This document shows, in pieces, positions 1 to 7,324 of a stretch of 13,466 nt of DNA. The first letter of the stretch is position 1; each line of letters starts with the position of its first letter. The notes below the pieces were generated by a model. It saw only the letters and a list, made by a program, of their open reading frames with translations, was not told the DNA's origin and did no database searches. The position numbers were made by a program, and so were the translations under genes. The stretch is from CAZSTA01 sp964609495 [NCBI: uncultured bacterium] (GTDB taxonomy: Bacteria; CAZSTA01): the NCBI GenBank assembly GCA_964609495.1, contig CAZSTA010000094.1:1-13466 (forward strand). The letters are read 5' to 3'.

Positions 1-758
1 CCATAGGAATCCGCAAGCCTATCGATCCCCATCAACATAGGCTGATCTAGATTGAGGACATCAACTCCTATCTCAATCAGATCACCTATTATGTCGAAGA
101 TATAACCACAGCTATGCATATATACATGCAATCCTCGCTGATGGGCAGTATCGAATATCCGTTTGTATCTTCGCTTGAAGAAATCCCTTCACATATCGGG
201 ATTTACCAGCATCCGATCTTGACATCCCCAATCATCGGCAAAAGCTACACAATCAACTCCACAATCGGCGTAAGCCTCGATCATTATCTTGTGAAAGTTC
301 ACCATCCTATCCTCAAGCTCCCCTAATTTCTCTCGTCGCCTCGGATCGTATAGATCGATGAAGACATTATCCATTCCTCGCAGGAAATGTAATCTTTCAA
401 AGAGAAGATGTCCCAGATGTCCTATAACATACTTCTTCTCCTCTTCCTTAGCCCACCTAACTTTCTCCTTCAATCCTTTGAAGCGCTCCTCTAAAGTGAT
501 TGCCGGAAAGTTATAACTTTTGTAATCCTCCCAATCAGCGATGGGATGCCCGGTAACCTGTCCCATCATCTTCTCAAATATCTTCTCCCAAACGCATCCC
601 CACTCGTCCTCACCTTTTTGAGATGGCTTCCAACTCTTCGGTGGGCTATATCCCACATTCAATATGTCGCTTCGCTCTACATCGGTTGACCAATATAAGG
701 AAATGCGATCTGGACCGGAGAACTCGATCGCTCTTTTTACTACTTCATAACTGGTCAT
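1..758 (-). pseudogene. UroD/MtaA-family protein 1, interrupted by an in-frame TGA, 3' end outside window
   Basis: This gene is homologous to the intact UroD-like gene at 7325-8296. The likely start is the ATG at 758 (reading MTSYEVVKRAIEFSGPDR), with an in-frame GTG just before it and an AAGGAG ribosome-binding site upstream. The frame is open for 189 codons to ...LVNPDM, then meets TGA at 189-191 exactly where copy 2 has Trp in PNMWRDFFK. After the TGA the same frame continues without other damage (RDFFKRRYK..., HSCGYIFDIIGDLIEIG) to the window edge. The HSCG motif, the His/Cys pair that binds zinc in MtaA-type methyltransferases, lies after the stop. If translation ends at TGA, the product lacks the metal site and is probably inactive. 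Readthrough, sequencing error and recent nonsense mutation cannot be separated here. It lies 41 bp after permease G, so it belongs to the transporter operon. Confidence 0.8.
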
Positions 759-799
759 CACAGCTTTTGTATTTTCTCCTTCTGATATTCTCTTTATAC

Positions 800-1639
800 T
801 CAGCCTTTCATTCCAGAGAGGACCATTCCACTGATTATCTGCTTCTGCCCTAGAATAAAAACTATCAACACCGGGATCGTAGCGATGACCGTTCCCGTCA
901 TAATCAAATTCCAGCGAGGTCCTCCATACTCCCACATAAAAGTGGCTAAACCGAGGGGAATAGTTCTCATACTCATCTTATTTATAACTATAACTGGCCA
1001 TAGGAAGGAATCCCAATTCCAGATAAATAAGAGAACTCCCAAAGTCGCCAGGGCCGGACGACAAGCGGGTAGGACGATCCGCCAGTAGATTCCAAACTCG
1101 GAGCATCCATCGATCCTCCCGGCATCAATGAGTTCATCTGGTATAGTTCTAATAAACTGCCTCATCAGAAAGATACCATAGGCGCTTACTAAACTGGGAA
1201 TGATCAGAGCCCCATAGGTATCTATTAGATGAAACTTATCCATAAGCATATAAAGAGGTATGATCAAGACCGGAAAAGGAATCATCATCGTAGCCAAGAT
1301 GATTATAAATATTGTATCGCGCCCTTTGAAATTGAACTTGGCGAAGGCATATCCCGCCAGCGAGCTGGTGAAAAGACACGCGACCACCACTACCGAGGCT
1401 ACGATGAAGCTGTTCTTGAAGAAAGTGAGAAAGGGGACTTCTCGCATAACTTGAGGATAGTTCTGTAAAGTGGGAGCATCTGGGATCCAATCGGGAGGCC
1501 ATTTAAATACCTCTGCCACTGGCTTAAAAGAGGTGGAAACCATCCAGGCGAAAGGTGTTAGCATAATTACTACTAGGACTATAACGAATATCCAACTGCC
1601 TATGGAGATAGATGTTTTTCTTGATCCTCTACTCATCAT
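800..1639 (-). CDS. ABC sugar transporter inner-membrane permease, MalG/UgpE type (CUT1)
   Basis: This 279-residue membrane protein would be the second permease subunit of a carbohydrate-type ABC importer. It shows an N-terminal membrane segment (about 14-35) and further hydrophobic segments near 75-100, 108-132, 142-162, 195-218 and 245-265. The cytoplasmic EAA loop that docks on the ATPase is at about 169-191 (DELIDAGRIDGCSEF then IVLP). The C-terminal GMVLSGMKG is typical of MalG-like proteins. The ATG at 1639 follows GAGGAG by about 11 bases; a second ATG follows directly. It begins 27 bp after permease F and precedes UroD-like gene 1. Its last 10 codons recur, slightly diverged, as a stump at 8333-8365. 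The substrate cannot be told from sequence. No ATPase gene lies in the window, so a shared MsmX/UgpC-type ATPase is inferred. Confidence 0.93.
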   Translation of the reverse strand: MMSRGSRKTSISIGSWIFVIVLVVIMLTPFAWMVSTSFKPVAEVFKWPPDWIPDAPTLQNYPQVMREVPFLTFFKNSFIVASVVVVACLFTSSLAGYAFAKFNFKGRDTIFIIILATMMIPFPVLIIPLYMLMDKFHLIDTYGALIIPSLVSAYGIFLMRQFIRTIPDELIDAGRIDGCSEFGIYWRIVLPACRPALATLGVLLFIWNWDSFLWPVIVINKMSMRTIPLGLATFMWEYGGPRWNLIMTGTVIATIPVLIVFILGQKQIISGMVLSGMKG

Positions 1640-1666
1640 TTTGAGTAGTTCTCCTCTCTAATTTCG

Positions 1667-2545
1667 CTAATAGATTATATCGGAGTGGAAATACTTTAGT
1701 TGGAGAATGGTCGCGATGAGGATAATACCGAAGAGGATAAAGGCTAAGGAGGAGGCTTCTCCCATCCTTAGAAACTGAAAGCCTCGGAAGTATATCTCCA
1801 AAACTATCGTATTGGTAGCTGTTCCTGGTCCCCCTCTGGTCATAATGAAGGTCTGGACGAAGACCTGAAAGGCACCTATTACACCGGTAGCGAAGAGAAA
1901 GACGGTGACGTTCTTTAATAAAGGTAGGGTGATATACCTGATAGTATTCCAGGAGTTCGCACCATCCACCTTGGCGGCATCGTAATATTGCTCAGGGATA
2001 TTGACTAATCCCGCTATGTAGATTATCATCGTGAAACCGACATATTTCCAGACCGTCATCATGATGATCGATGGCATAGCCAATTTCGGATCTTTAAGCC
2101 AGTTATAGGGGCCCAATCCAATTTTACCCAACATATGATTGAAGAGCCCAAAGGTGGGCTGATATAGCCATATCCAAACTATCGAGACTGCTACCATCGA
2201 GGTGATGACCGGGATAAAGCTCGTTATTCTTACTGTAGAGCGGAGGAATCCTTTGAGCCCTTGGGCGATTAGAGCTAGAATTAAGCCGAGTATGTTGACG
2301 GAGAATACATAAGCGACGACGAAGTATAAAGTGTTATAAAGTGCTCCCTGAAAGCGATTTTCCTGGAGGACTTTGATATAATTTCCTAGTCCAATGAAAG
2401 GCTTATCTTGAGCTAGAAGATTCCAGTCGAAGAAGCTTATATAGAAAGCGTAGAAGACGGGGAAAGCTACTAAACAAAGAACAGCTAAGATCGGAGGAGT
2501 TATGAAGAGATAAGGAGTGATCTTTTTGGCTAATTTATAGTTCAA
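1667..2545 (-). CDS. ABC sugar transporter inner-membrane permease, MalF/UgpA type (CUT1)
   Basis: This 292-residue polytopic membrane protein would pair with permease G to form the transport channel. Hydrophobic segments lie near 12-36, 70-95, 105-128, 157-182, 213-232 and 265-282. The EAA loop is at about 185-209 (EQYYDAAKVDGANSWNTI, then LPLL), a close match to the CUT1 consensus. MTRGGPGTATNTIV at 235-248 is also usual in this subunit. The start is a TTG at 2545, supported by GAGAGGTGAG upstream and by MNYKLAKKITPYLFITP being a normal N-terminus. It follows binding protein A after an 87-bp gap that holds a conserved hairpin. Its first eight codons recur downstream of binding protein B, at 5852-5875, as a truncated stump. 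Confidence 0.93.
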   Translation of the reverse strand: MNYKLAKKITPYLFITPPILAVLCLVAFPVFYAFYISFFDWNLLAQDKPFIGLGNYIKVLQENRFQGALYNTLYFVVAYVFSVNILGLILALIAQGLKGFLRSTVRITSFIPVITSMVAVSIVWIWLYQPTFGLFNHMLGKIGLGPYNWLKDPKLAMPSIIMMTVWKYVGFTMIIYIAGLVNIPEQYYDAAKVDGANSWNTIRYITLPLLKNVTVFLFATGVIGAFQVFVQTFIMTRGGPGTATNTIVLEIYFRGFQFLRMGEASSLAFILFGIILIATILQLKYFHSDIIY

Positions 2546-2578
2546 CTTCTCTCACCTCTCGAATCATTTTTAACAGAA

Positions 2579-2606
2579 GGCGGTCGGGTATGAGAACCCA
2601 ACCGCC
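2579..2606 (-). promoter_or_regulatory. Stem-loop in the mRNA between binding protein A and permease F
   Basis: On the minus-strand RNA the arms GGCGGUUGGGU and ACCCGACCGCC pair over 11 bp with one U-G wobble around a 6-base loop. It begins about 27 bp after the binding-protein stop. No run of U follows, so a strong intrinsic terminator is unlikely. A 3' stabiliser or partial attenuator that keeps the binding protein more abundant than the permeases fits the position, as in other binding-protein-dependent operons. An equivalent hairpin follows binding protein B. Confidence 0.7.
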
Positions 2607-2632
2607 ATAACTCATCACTTCTGAAACCGAGT

Positions 2633-3835
2633 CTATCGGGAGAGGATCTTATCCACTCCCTCCGCCGCTAAGGAGAGAGCCTCCTCCGCGGTGATCTCAC
2701 CACTTAAGAATCTCTCCGCTTGGATATCGATCTCCCTCTGAATCTCAGGCCAGTCAGGAGTTGCTGGAAGACGTTGGCTATAGGGCAGGTTCTCTAAGTA
2801 GGTATTCATCCAGGGATCATCTTTATATCTCTCGAGAGAATCCTTTCTCGCTACTCCATGTCCGATATCATCGAAGAGAGGATTAACCTCTTCGCTGGCG
2901 ATGAATCTGAAGTAACCCCAAGCGATAGCCTTCTCATTATCGGGCTTGTTCTTATTGACCACCCAAGTCCAATAATAGCAGTTGGCTATCGGCTCATTGG
3001 TCTTAGTTCCCTTAGGAGCTGGCAGAACACTGATGTTAAGCTGAGGAGCGTTCTGTTCATAATAAGTTCGCATATACCAGCCACTGAAGGTAGTAGTGAG
3101 CTTCCCCACAACGAAGGCATCAGGGATAATATCGATAGGAGCTAGTTTCTTGTAGTCTTCTAAGGAAGCCACTGCGCCAGGAGTGTTAAGGGCCGCCTTT
3201 TTCAGATCCTCGGTTAAATATGCCTCTCCGTATCCCCACAGCAGGGGACTCCAATGCTGTTGAAGCCAGCCCCCCGAACCCGAGGTCGAAAGGGATACTC
3301 CGAACTGCTGCTGTTTAGGATCGGTCGCCTTCTCCTGAAGGACCAGCCACTCAGGATAGGAGGTGGGATAATCCAATCCGAGCTTTTCGAAGAGATCCAC
3401 ATTTATGATGGGTAGCACCACGAAGGGGCAGGGATAACCGTATGATTTCCCCTTGAATTTGGATTGCTCAACAGTAACAGGGAATATATTAGCCTCAAGG
3501 TCAGCTATGATATCGGCAGGAGTCTCATCCAGATATCCACTCTCAGCTAGGCGGATCATATTGGGATAGTAGCTCCAGAACATATGAGGACCCGATCCCG
3601 CCGCGAACATAGCTAAAATCTTAGGATCGAAGTCTCCGTGAGGGACATGGGAGTACTCCATCGAAACGTCGGGGTTTCTCTCCATATACATTTTCAGTGT
3701 TTTGTCCAAAAGGTCATTGAAGGGTTTAAACGTGTGAGTCATAAAGTTTATCTTAGTTTTTGCGGCTGAAGTTTGTGCAGCAAAGGCAAAGACAAGTATC
3801 ATCGCGATAAGCAATATCAGACTTTTCTTAAACAT
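2633..3835 (-). CDS. Extracellular solute-binding protein A of a CUT1 ABC importer
   Basis: This 400-residue family-1-type solute-binding protein would capture the substrate outside the inner membrane and deliver it to permeases F and G. Residues 1-25 form a signal peptide: MFKK, a hydrophobic core, then TSAA consistent with signal peptidase I cleavage. There is no lipobox cysteine, so a free periplasmic protein is expected, which suggests a diderm cell. The mature part starts KTKINFMTHTFKPFNDLLDK and is rich in aromatics (FWSYY, WSPLLWGYG, YYWTWV), as is common in sugar-binding proteins. The ATG at 3835 follows a strong AAAGGAGG. Residues 192-400 are identical to binding protein B at 5963-7165, and the DNA is identical over 631 bp, while residues 1-191 differ at about two dozen sites. 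The ligand is unknown. Confidence 0.92.
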   Translation of the reverse strand: MFKKSLILLIAMILVFAFAAQTSAAKTKINFMTHTFKPFNDLLDKTLKMYMERNPDVSMEYSHVPHGDFDPKILAMFAAGSGPHMFWSYYPNMIRLAESGYLDETPADIIADLEANIFPVTVEQSKFKGKSYGYPCPFVVLPIINVDLFEKLGLDYPTSYPEWLVLQEKATDPKQQQFGVSLSTSGSGGWLQQHWSPLLWGYGEAYLTEDLKKAALNTPGAVASLEDYKKLAPIDIIPDAFVVGKLTTTFSGWYMRTYYEQNAPQLNISVLPAPKGTKTNEPIANCYYWTWVVNKNKPDNEKAIAWGYFRFIASEEVNPLFDDIGHGVARKDSLERYKDDPWMNTYLENLPYSQRLPATPDWPEIQREIDIQAERFLSGEITAEEALSLAAEGVDKILSR

Positions 3836-4144
3836 CTGCTTTCCTCCTTTGGTTTATAAAATGATAGATGCGGCTGATAAATACAGCTCACATTTTAAGA
3901 TTTCCTCCCTAATGATCCCTCCTTTCAAATTCAAGTTTGACAGCTAGTAATCATCTGATTCTTGCGATCGTAAAGAGATAAAAAAATTCTATAATTTGAT
4001 ACATTTCTTTCACCTTAACCAGCTTTTAATTCTATTCCCAATCTCCTTCTTAGCTTGCCTTCTGAGTGATTCAGCTTTCTAATTCCTTTAATCTGGATTC
4101 AGTATAGCCTAGTACCTGAATAGTTATTGTGAATTACATCTCTG
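3836..4144 (-). other. Gap between methyltransferase and binding protein A: duplicated leader plus unassigned sequence
   Basis: The part next to the binding protein (3836-3951) aligns with the leader of binding protein B (7166-7287), including the ribosome-binding site. The leader was therefore duplicated with the gene. B carries 6 extra bases (ccttat) near its start codon. Homology stops near 3951, which marks a junction: B is preceded by UroD-like gene 2, A by the methyltransferase. The remaining stretch, about 3952-4144, is AT-rich. I see no gene, convincing promoter or clear terminator in it. Confidence 0.7.
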
Positions 4145-5716
4145 TTAATCATTATCATCTGGCAGGAAGCTAGTTTGTATCTTATTTTCTTTATACTTGC
4201 GTTTAGCTTTCTTAAACGTTCCTATTCCTTGTCTTGGGCATTCTAACTGCTTCCCTGCTAGTAAATCTGCGATGGTAAGAATCTGTATTCTGGGAAAGCG
4301 ACGGCCAGGAAATTTTGGGGATTCATAAAAACCTGCTGAAGCAGCTTCCTTCAGCATTGGTTTTGTGGGGTTTCTTAGGGTGATGAAAGCCCCGATTGTG
4401 GCATTTTCCCTTTCTAATACTCCTCTGAGATCTCGTATCTGACTTACTGTAACATGACCACTCTTAACTTGGACAACAACACTCTTGGCCTTTCTGGTGT
4501 CATCGTCGAAAAAATTTATATAACCGTCTATACCTCTATCAGCACCCTTCTTCTGTTTGCCTACTGGAAAGGCATCGACTAAGCCAATAGCCCACCATTC
4601 AAATTGGTAAGGGCTTTGTTTCGCCAGGGCTTCGGCACTTCGCAAATCTTTAGGATCGCCGAGAACTTCATAAGGGGACAACTCTGCTCCGAAAGTATCT
4701 TCTAGTCGGTGTTTTATAAGAGCAATAGCTAGATGAGTAATATCTATTCCTATCCAGTGTCGGTTAAGCTGTTCTGCTACTGCTACTGTAGTCCCACAAC
4801 CACAGAAGGGATCAAGAACAATATCCCTTTCGTTACTACTGGCTTTGATAATACGCTCTAGCAGAGCTTCTGGCTTCTGGGTAGGGTAACCTAGTCTTTC
4901 ACGTGCTTGAGAATTTATAATTGGAATATCTGTTATTATATCTGAGGCTAAAACCATTGTCTCTTCTTTATAGACAGTTCGGGCAAACTTAGAGGTGTCC
5001 AGTCTCCCTTTCTTTACTGCTTGTTTTACTTTTTCTCTATCATAAACAATAAGTTGTGGCTTTCTTTCCCCATTTATTAGAACAACATTTTGATCCCAAC
5101 CTTTATCAAACTTTTTCTGATGAATCTTTGTCGGTTTAGTTTTTACCTTGTTAAATAAATAATCTTCTGTCTTTGTATAAAACAAAATGACATCATGCAT
5201 TCTTTGAAATTGCTTTCCAGGAGCACTCCATCTCCTATAATGCCATATAATCTCATTCCTGAAATGTTTATGACCAAACACTGCATCCATAACTAATTTC
5301 AAATAATGACTCGCTGTTGGATCACAATGCAAGTAGATGCTCCCTGTAGATTTCAACACTCGGTGCAACTCCACTAGCCGTATTGTCATCATAACTAGGT
5401 AGGCCATCATATCATTTCTTCTCAAGAATTGAATTAGCGCTTGCAATAGGTCAGCTACCTTCCTAGGCCCTTGCTCTACCACTTCGTAGTAAGCTTCTTC
5501 TGCTTTTATATCCCAGTGCCATGTATCTTCAAAGGCAGTTATCTGAGCAGATGATTGACTACCGTTAGCTTCTCGGTAAAGGACATTATAACTAGCTTTG
5601 GAGTTGAAAGGTGGATCCAGATAGATCAGATCTACACTCTCGTCCGTGATATACTTACGCATTATATCCAGGTTATCTCCAAAGTATAGTTTATTCTTCC
5701 AATCGCTCTTGGACAT
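4145..5716 (-). CDS. Beta-class DNA N4/N6 methyltransferase fused to an Mrr-like PD-(D/E)XK nuclease domain
   Basis: This 523-residue protein has two parts. The first is an amino-methyltransferase of the beta arrangement: catalytic motif IV DPPF at 34-37 comes before the AdoMet-binding motif DPFCGCGTT at 302-310, followed by IGID at 322-325. The segment between, about 160-280, would hold target recognition. The second part, about 365-490, resembles Mrr-type restriction domains: GIDG with D397, a strand ending QVKSG (Q416, K418), and helices after it, giving a D...QxK site. The order suggests DNA modification joined to cleavage, or a nuclease domain kept for DNA binding. No separate restriction or specificity gene is nearby. 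A near-consensus promoter lies 41 bp upstream, and AAGGATGG precedes the ATG. It interrupts the transporter array and looks more AT-rich than its neighbours, so horizontal arrival is likely. Confidence 0.9.
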   Translation of the reverse strand: MSKSDWKNKLYFGDNLDIMRKYITDESVDLIYLDPPFNSKASYNVLYREANGSQSSAQITAFEDTWHWDIKAEEAYYEVVEQGPRKVADLLQALIQFLRRNDMMAYLVMMTIRLVELHRVLKSTGSIYLHCDPTASHYLKLVMDAVFGHKHFRNEIIWHYRRWSAPGKQFQRMHDVILFYTKTEDYLFNKVKTKPTKIHQKKFDKGWDQNVVLINGERKPQLIVYDREKVKQAVKKGRLDTSKFARTVYKEETMVLASDIITDIPIINSQARERLGYPTQKPEALLERIIKASSNERDIVLDPFCGCGTTVAVAEQLNRHWIGIDITHLAIALIKHRLEDTFGAELSPYEVLGDPKDLRSAEALAKQSPYQFEWWAIGLVDAFPVGKQKKGADRGIDGYINFFDDDTRKAKSVVVQVKSGHVTVSQIRDLRGVLERENATIGAFITLRNPTKPMLKEAASAGFYESPKFPGRRFPRIQILTIADLLAGKQLECPRQGIGTFKKAKRKYKENKIQTSFLPDDND

Positions 5717-5755
5717 CTGTTGACCATCCTTGAATTAACTTATTACTGCTATGGT

Positions 5756-5840
5756 TTATTATATCACAGATTAAAAGAATTTTCAAGCTACCTTTAAAAT
5801 TAGAATCTGCTGATCTCGAAAAATAAGAAAATTAGCCAGA
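5756..5840 (-). repeat. Direct repeat R, copy 1 (upstream of the methyltransferase)
   Basis: This stretch matches 8400-8475 in the same orientation. Across the core (about 72 bp) I count two substitutions and one single-base indel. Near the upper end copy 1 has about 9 extra bases before a shared AGCCAGA. The repeat carries a promoter and, at its upper edge, the 3' arm of the terminator at 5818-5864. It abuts the F permease stump. I see no terminal inverted repeats or target duplication. Confidence 0.88.
5758..5786 (-). promoter_or_regulatory. Sigma-70-type promoter for the methyltransferase
   Basis: On the minus strand TTGAAA (5781-5786) is followed by a 17-bp spacer and then a perfect TATAAT (5758-5763). 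The -10 box ends 41 bp before the methyltransferase ATG, so a leader of about 35 bases is expected. The same promoter recurs in repeat copy 2. Confidence 0.85.
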
Positions 5841-5864
5841 AAAGAGCGATCTTTTTTGGCTAAT
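5818..5864 (-). terminator. Intrinsic terminator after binding protein B, built at the F-stump/repeat junction
   Basis: On the minus strand the arm ATTAGCCAAAAAAGA (5850-5864) pairs with TCTTTTCTGGCTAAT (5831-5845) over 15 positions with one A-C mismatch and a 4-base loop TCGC. A T-rich tail follows (TTTCTTATTTTT). The first arm is coding sequence of the truncated F permease and the second belongs to repeat R. It should stop transcripts from UroD 2-binding protein B just before the methyltransferase promoter. Confidence 0.8.
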
Positions 5865-5875
5865 TTATAGTTCAA
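5852..5875 (-). pseudogene. Stump of permease F (first 8 codons only)
   Basis: TTG AAC TAT AAA TTA GCC AAA AAA (LNYKLAKK) and the leader before it match the start of permease F at 2545, including its GAGAGGTGAG ribosome-binding site. One extra T then shifts the frame, and homology is lost within a few bases. The shifted frame stops at 5783-5785. It marks where permeases F and G were lost from this copy of the operon. Confidence 0.85.
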
Positions 5876-5908
5876 CTTCTCTCACCTCTCGAATCACTTG
5901 TAATATAA

Positions 5909-5936
5909 GGCGGTTGAGTGTGGTAACCCAACCGCC
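5909..5936 (-). promoter_or_regulatory. Stem-loop after binding protein B
   Basis: In minus-strand RNA GGCGGUUGGGU pairs with ACUCAACCGCC over 11 bp with one G-U wobble. It corresponds to 2579-2606. The base changes between the copies keep every pair, and the loops differ, which supports a selected RNA structure. A true terminator lies about 45 bp further on. Confidence 0.7.
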
Positions 5937-5962
5937 ATAACTCATCACTTCTGAGACTACGT

Positions 5963-7165
5963 TTATCGGGAGAGGATCTTATCCACTCCCTCCGCCGCTA
6001 AGGAGAGAGCCTCCTCCGCGGTGATCTCACCACTTAAGAATCTCTCCGCTTGGATATCGATCTCCCTCTGAATCTCAGGCCAGTCAGGAGTTGCTGGAAG
6101 ACGTTGGCTATAGGGCAGGTTCTCTAAGTAGGTATTCATCCAGGGATCATCTTTATATCTCTCGAGAGAATCCTTTCTCGCTACTCCATGTCCGATATCA
6201 TCGAAGAGAGGATTAACCTCTTCGCTGGCGATGAATCTGAAGTAACCCCAAGCGATAGCCTTCTCATTATCGGGCTTGTTCTTATTGACCACCCAAGTCC
6301 AATAATAGCAGTTGGCTATCGGCTCATTGGTCTTAGTTCCCTTAGGAGCTGGCAGAACACTGATGTTAAGCTGAGGAGCGTTCTGTTCATAATAAGTTCG
6401 CATATACCAGCCACTGAAGGTAGTAGTGAGCTTCCCCACAACGAAGGCATCAGGGATAATATCGATAGGAGCTAGTTTCTTGTAGTCTTCTAAGGAAGCC
6501 ACTGCGCCAGGAGTGTTAAGGGCCGCCTTTTTCAGATCCTCGGTTAAATATGCCTCTCCGTATCCCCACAGCAGGGGACTCCAATGCTGTTGAATCCACC
6601 CTCCCGAACCCGAGGTCGAAAGGGATATTCCGAACTGCTGTTGCTTAGGATCGGTTGCCTTCTCCTGAAGCTCCAGCCATTCGGGATAGGAGGTGGGATA
6701 ATCCAATCCGAGCTTTTCGAAGAGATCTATATTTATGATGGGTAGCACTACGAAGGGACAGGGATAACCGTAGGTTTTCCCCTTATACTTAGATTGCTCA
6801 ATCGTAACGGGAAATACATCTGCTTCGAGGTCAGCTATGATATCTGCCGGAGTCTCATCGAGATACCCATTCTCAGCTAGGCGGATCATATTGGGATAGT
6901 AGCTCCAGAACATATGTGGACCCGATCCCGCCGCGAACATAGCTAGGATCTTAGGATCGAAGTCTCCGTGAGGGACATGGGAGTATTCGATGGAGACATC
7001 GGGGTGTTTCTCCACATACATCCCCAATGTTTTGTCCAAGAGGTCATTGAAGGGTTTATGTGTGTGAGTCATAAAGATTATCTTAGTTTTTGCGGCTGAA
7101 GTTTGTCCAACGAGGGCGAAGACAAGTGTCAATGCGATAAACAGTATCAAGCTTTTCTTAAACAT
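5963..7165 (-). CDS. Extracellular solute-binding protein B, paralogue of A
   Basis: This 400-residue secreted solute-binding protein is a near copy of A. Its signal peptide (MFKKSLILFIALTLVFALVGQTSAA) has a signal peptidase I type end and no lipobox. Residues 192-400 are identical to A. Differences cluster in the signal peptide and N-terminal half (for example F36H, K48G, V165E, A to B), which could tune ligand binding if they line the cleft. The ATG at 7165 follows AAAGGAGG. It lies 159 bp after UroD-like gene 2 and has no complete permease genes behind it, only an 8-codon stump of F. It would have to use the F/G permeases of copy A or act only as a scavenging or sensing protein. Both start and stop are intact, so it looks functional. 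Confidence 0.92.
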   Translation of the reverse strand: MFKKSLILFIALTLVFALVGQTSAAKTKIIFMTHTHKPFNDLLDKTLGMYVEKHPDVSIEYSHVPHGDFDPKILAMFAAGSGPHMFWSYYPNMIRLAENGYLDETPADIIADLEADVFPVTIEQSKYKGKTYGYPCPFVVLPIINIDLFEKLGLDYPTSYPEWLELQEKATDPKQQQFGISLSTSGSGGWIQQHWSPLLWGYGEAYLTEDLKKAALNTPGAVASLEDYKKLAPIDIIPDAFVVGKLTTTFSGWYMRTYYEQNAPQLNISVLPAPKGTKTNEPIANCYYWTWVVNKNKPDNEKAIAWGYFRFIASEEVNPLFDDIGHGVARKDSLERYKDDPWMNTYLENLPYSQRLPATPDWPEIQREIDIQAERFLSGEITAEEALSLAAEGVDKILSR

Positions 7166-7324
7166 CTGCTTTCCTCCTTTGGTTTATCCTTATAAAATGA
7201 TAGATACGGCTGGTAGATACGGCTCACATTTTAAGACTTCTTCCCTAATAATCCCTCCTTTCAAATTCAAGTTTTATAGTTAGTAATTAGGGGATATCTG
7301 CCAAGAGGATTACCTTTTACTGTC

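Noticed and set aside
189-191. TGA read as Trp (alternative genetic code) or as selenocysteine
   Set aside because: All other genes encode Trp with TGG and have no internal TGA, while glyA, rpiB, permease G and UroD 2 end at TGA at normal family lengths. The position is a Trp in the paralogue, not a Cys, so selenocysteine is not expected.
2858-3145. 95-codon plus-strand frame, repeated exactly at 6188-6475
   Set aside because: It is antisense to the identical part of the two binding-protein genes, so its conservation is a by-product of that identity. It has no recognisable domain.
3853-3912. Small leader ORF with an ATT start in front of both binding proteins, plus an ATG-TGA start-stop pair (3888-3893 and 7224-7229)
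   Set aside because: The frame is open in both copies and a GGAGG lies before it, but an ATT start is rare and the copies are recent duplicates, so conservation means little. The base changes show no clear protein-level constraint.
3951-4013. 20-codon minus-strand frame starting with GTG in the gap before binding protein A
   Set aside because: No good ribosome-binding site, no recognisable product, and its length is expected by chance in AT-rich DNA.
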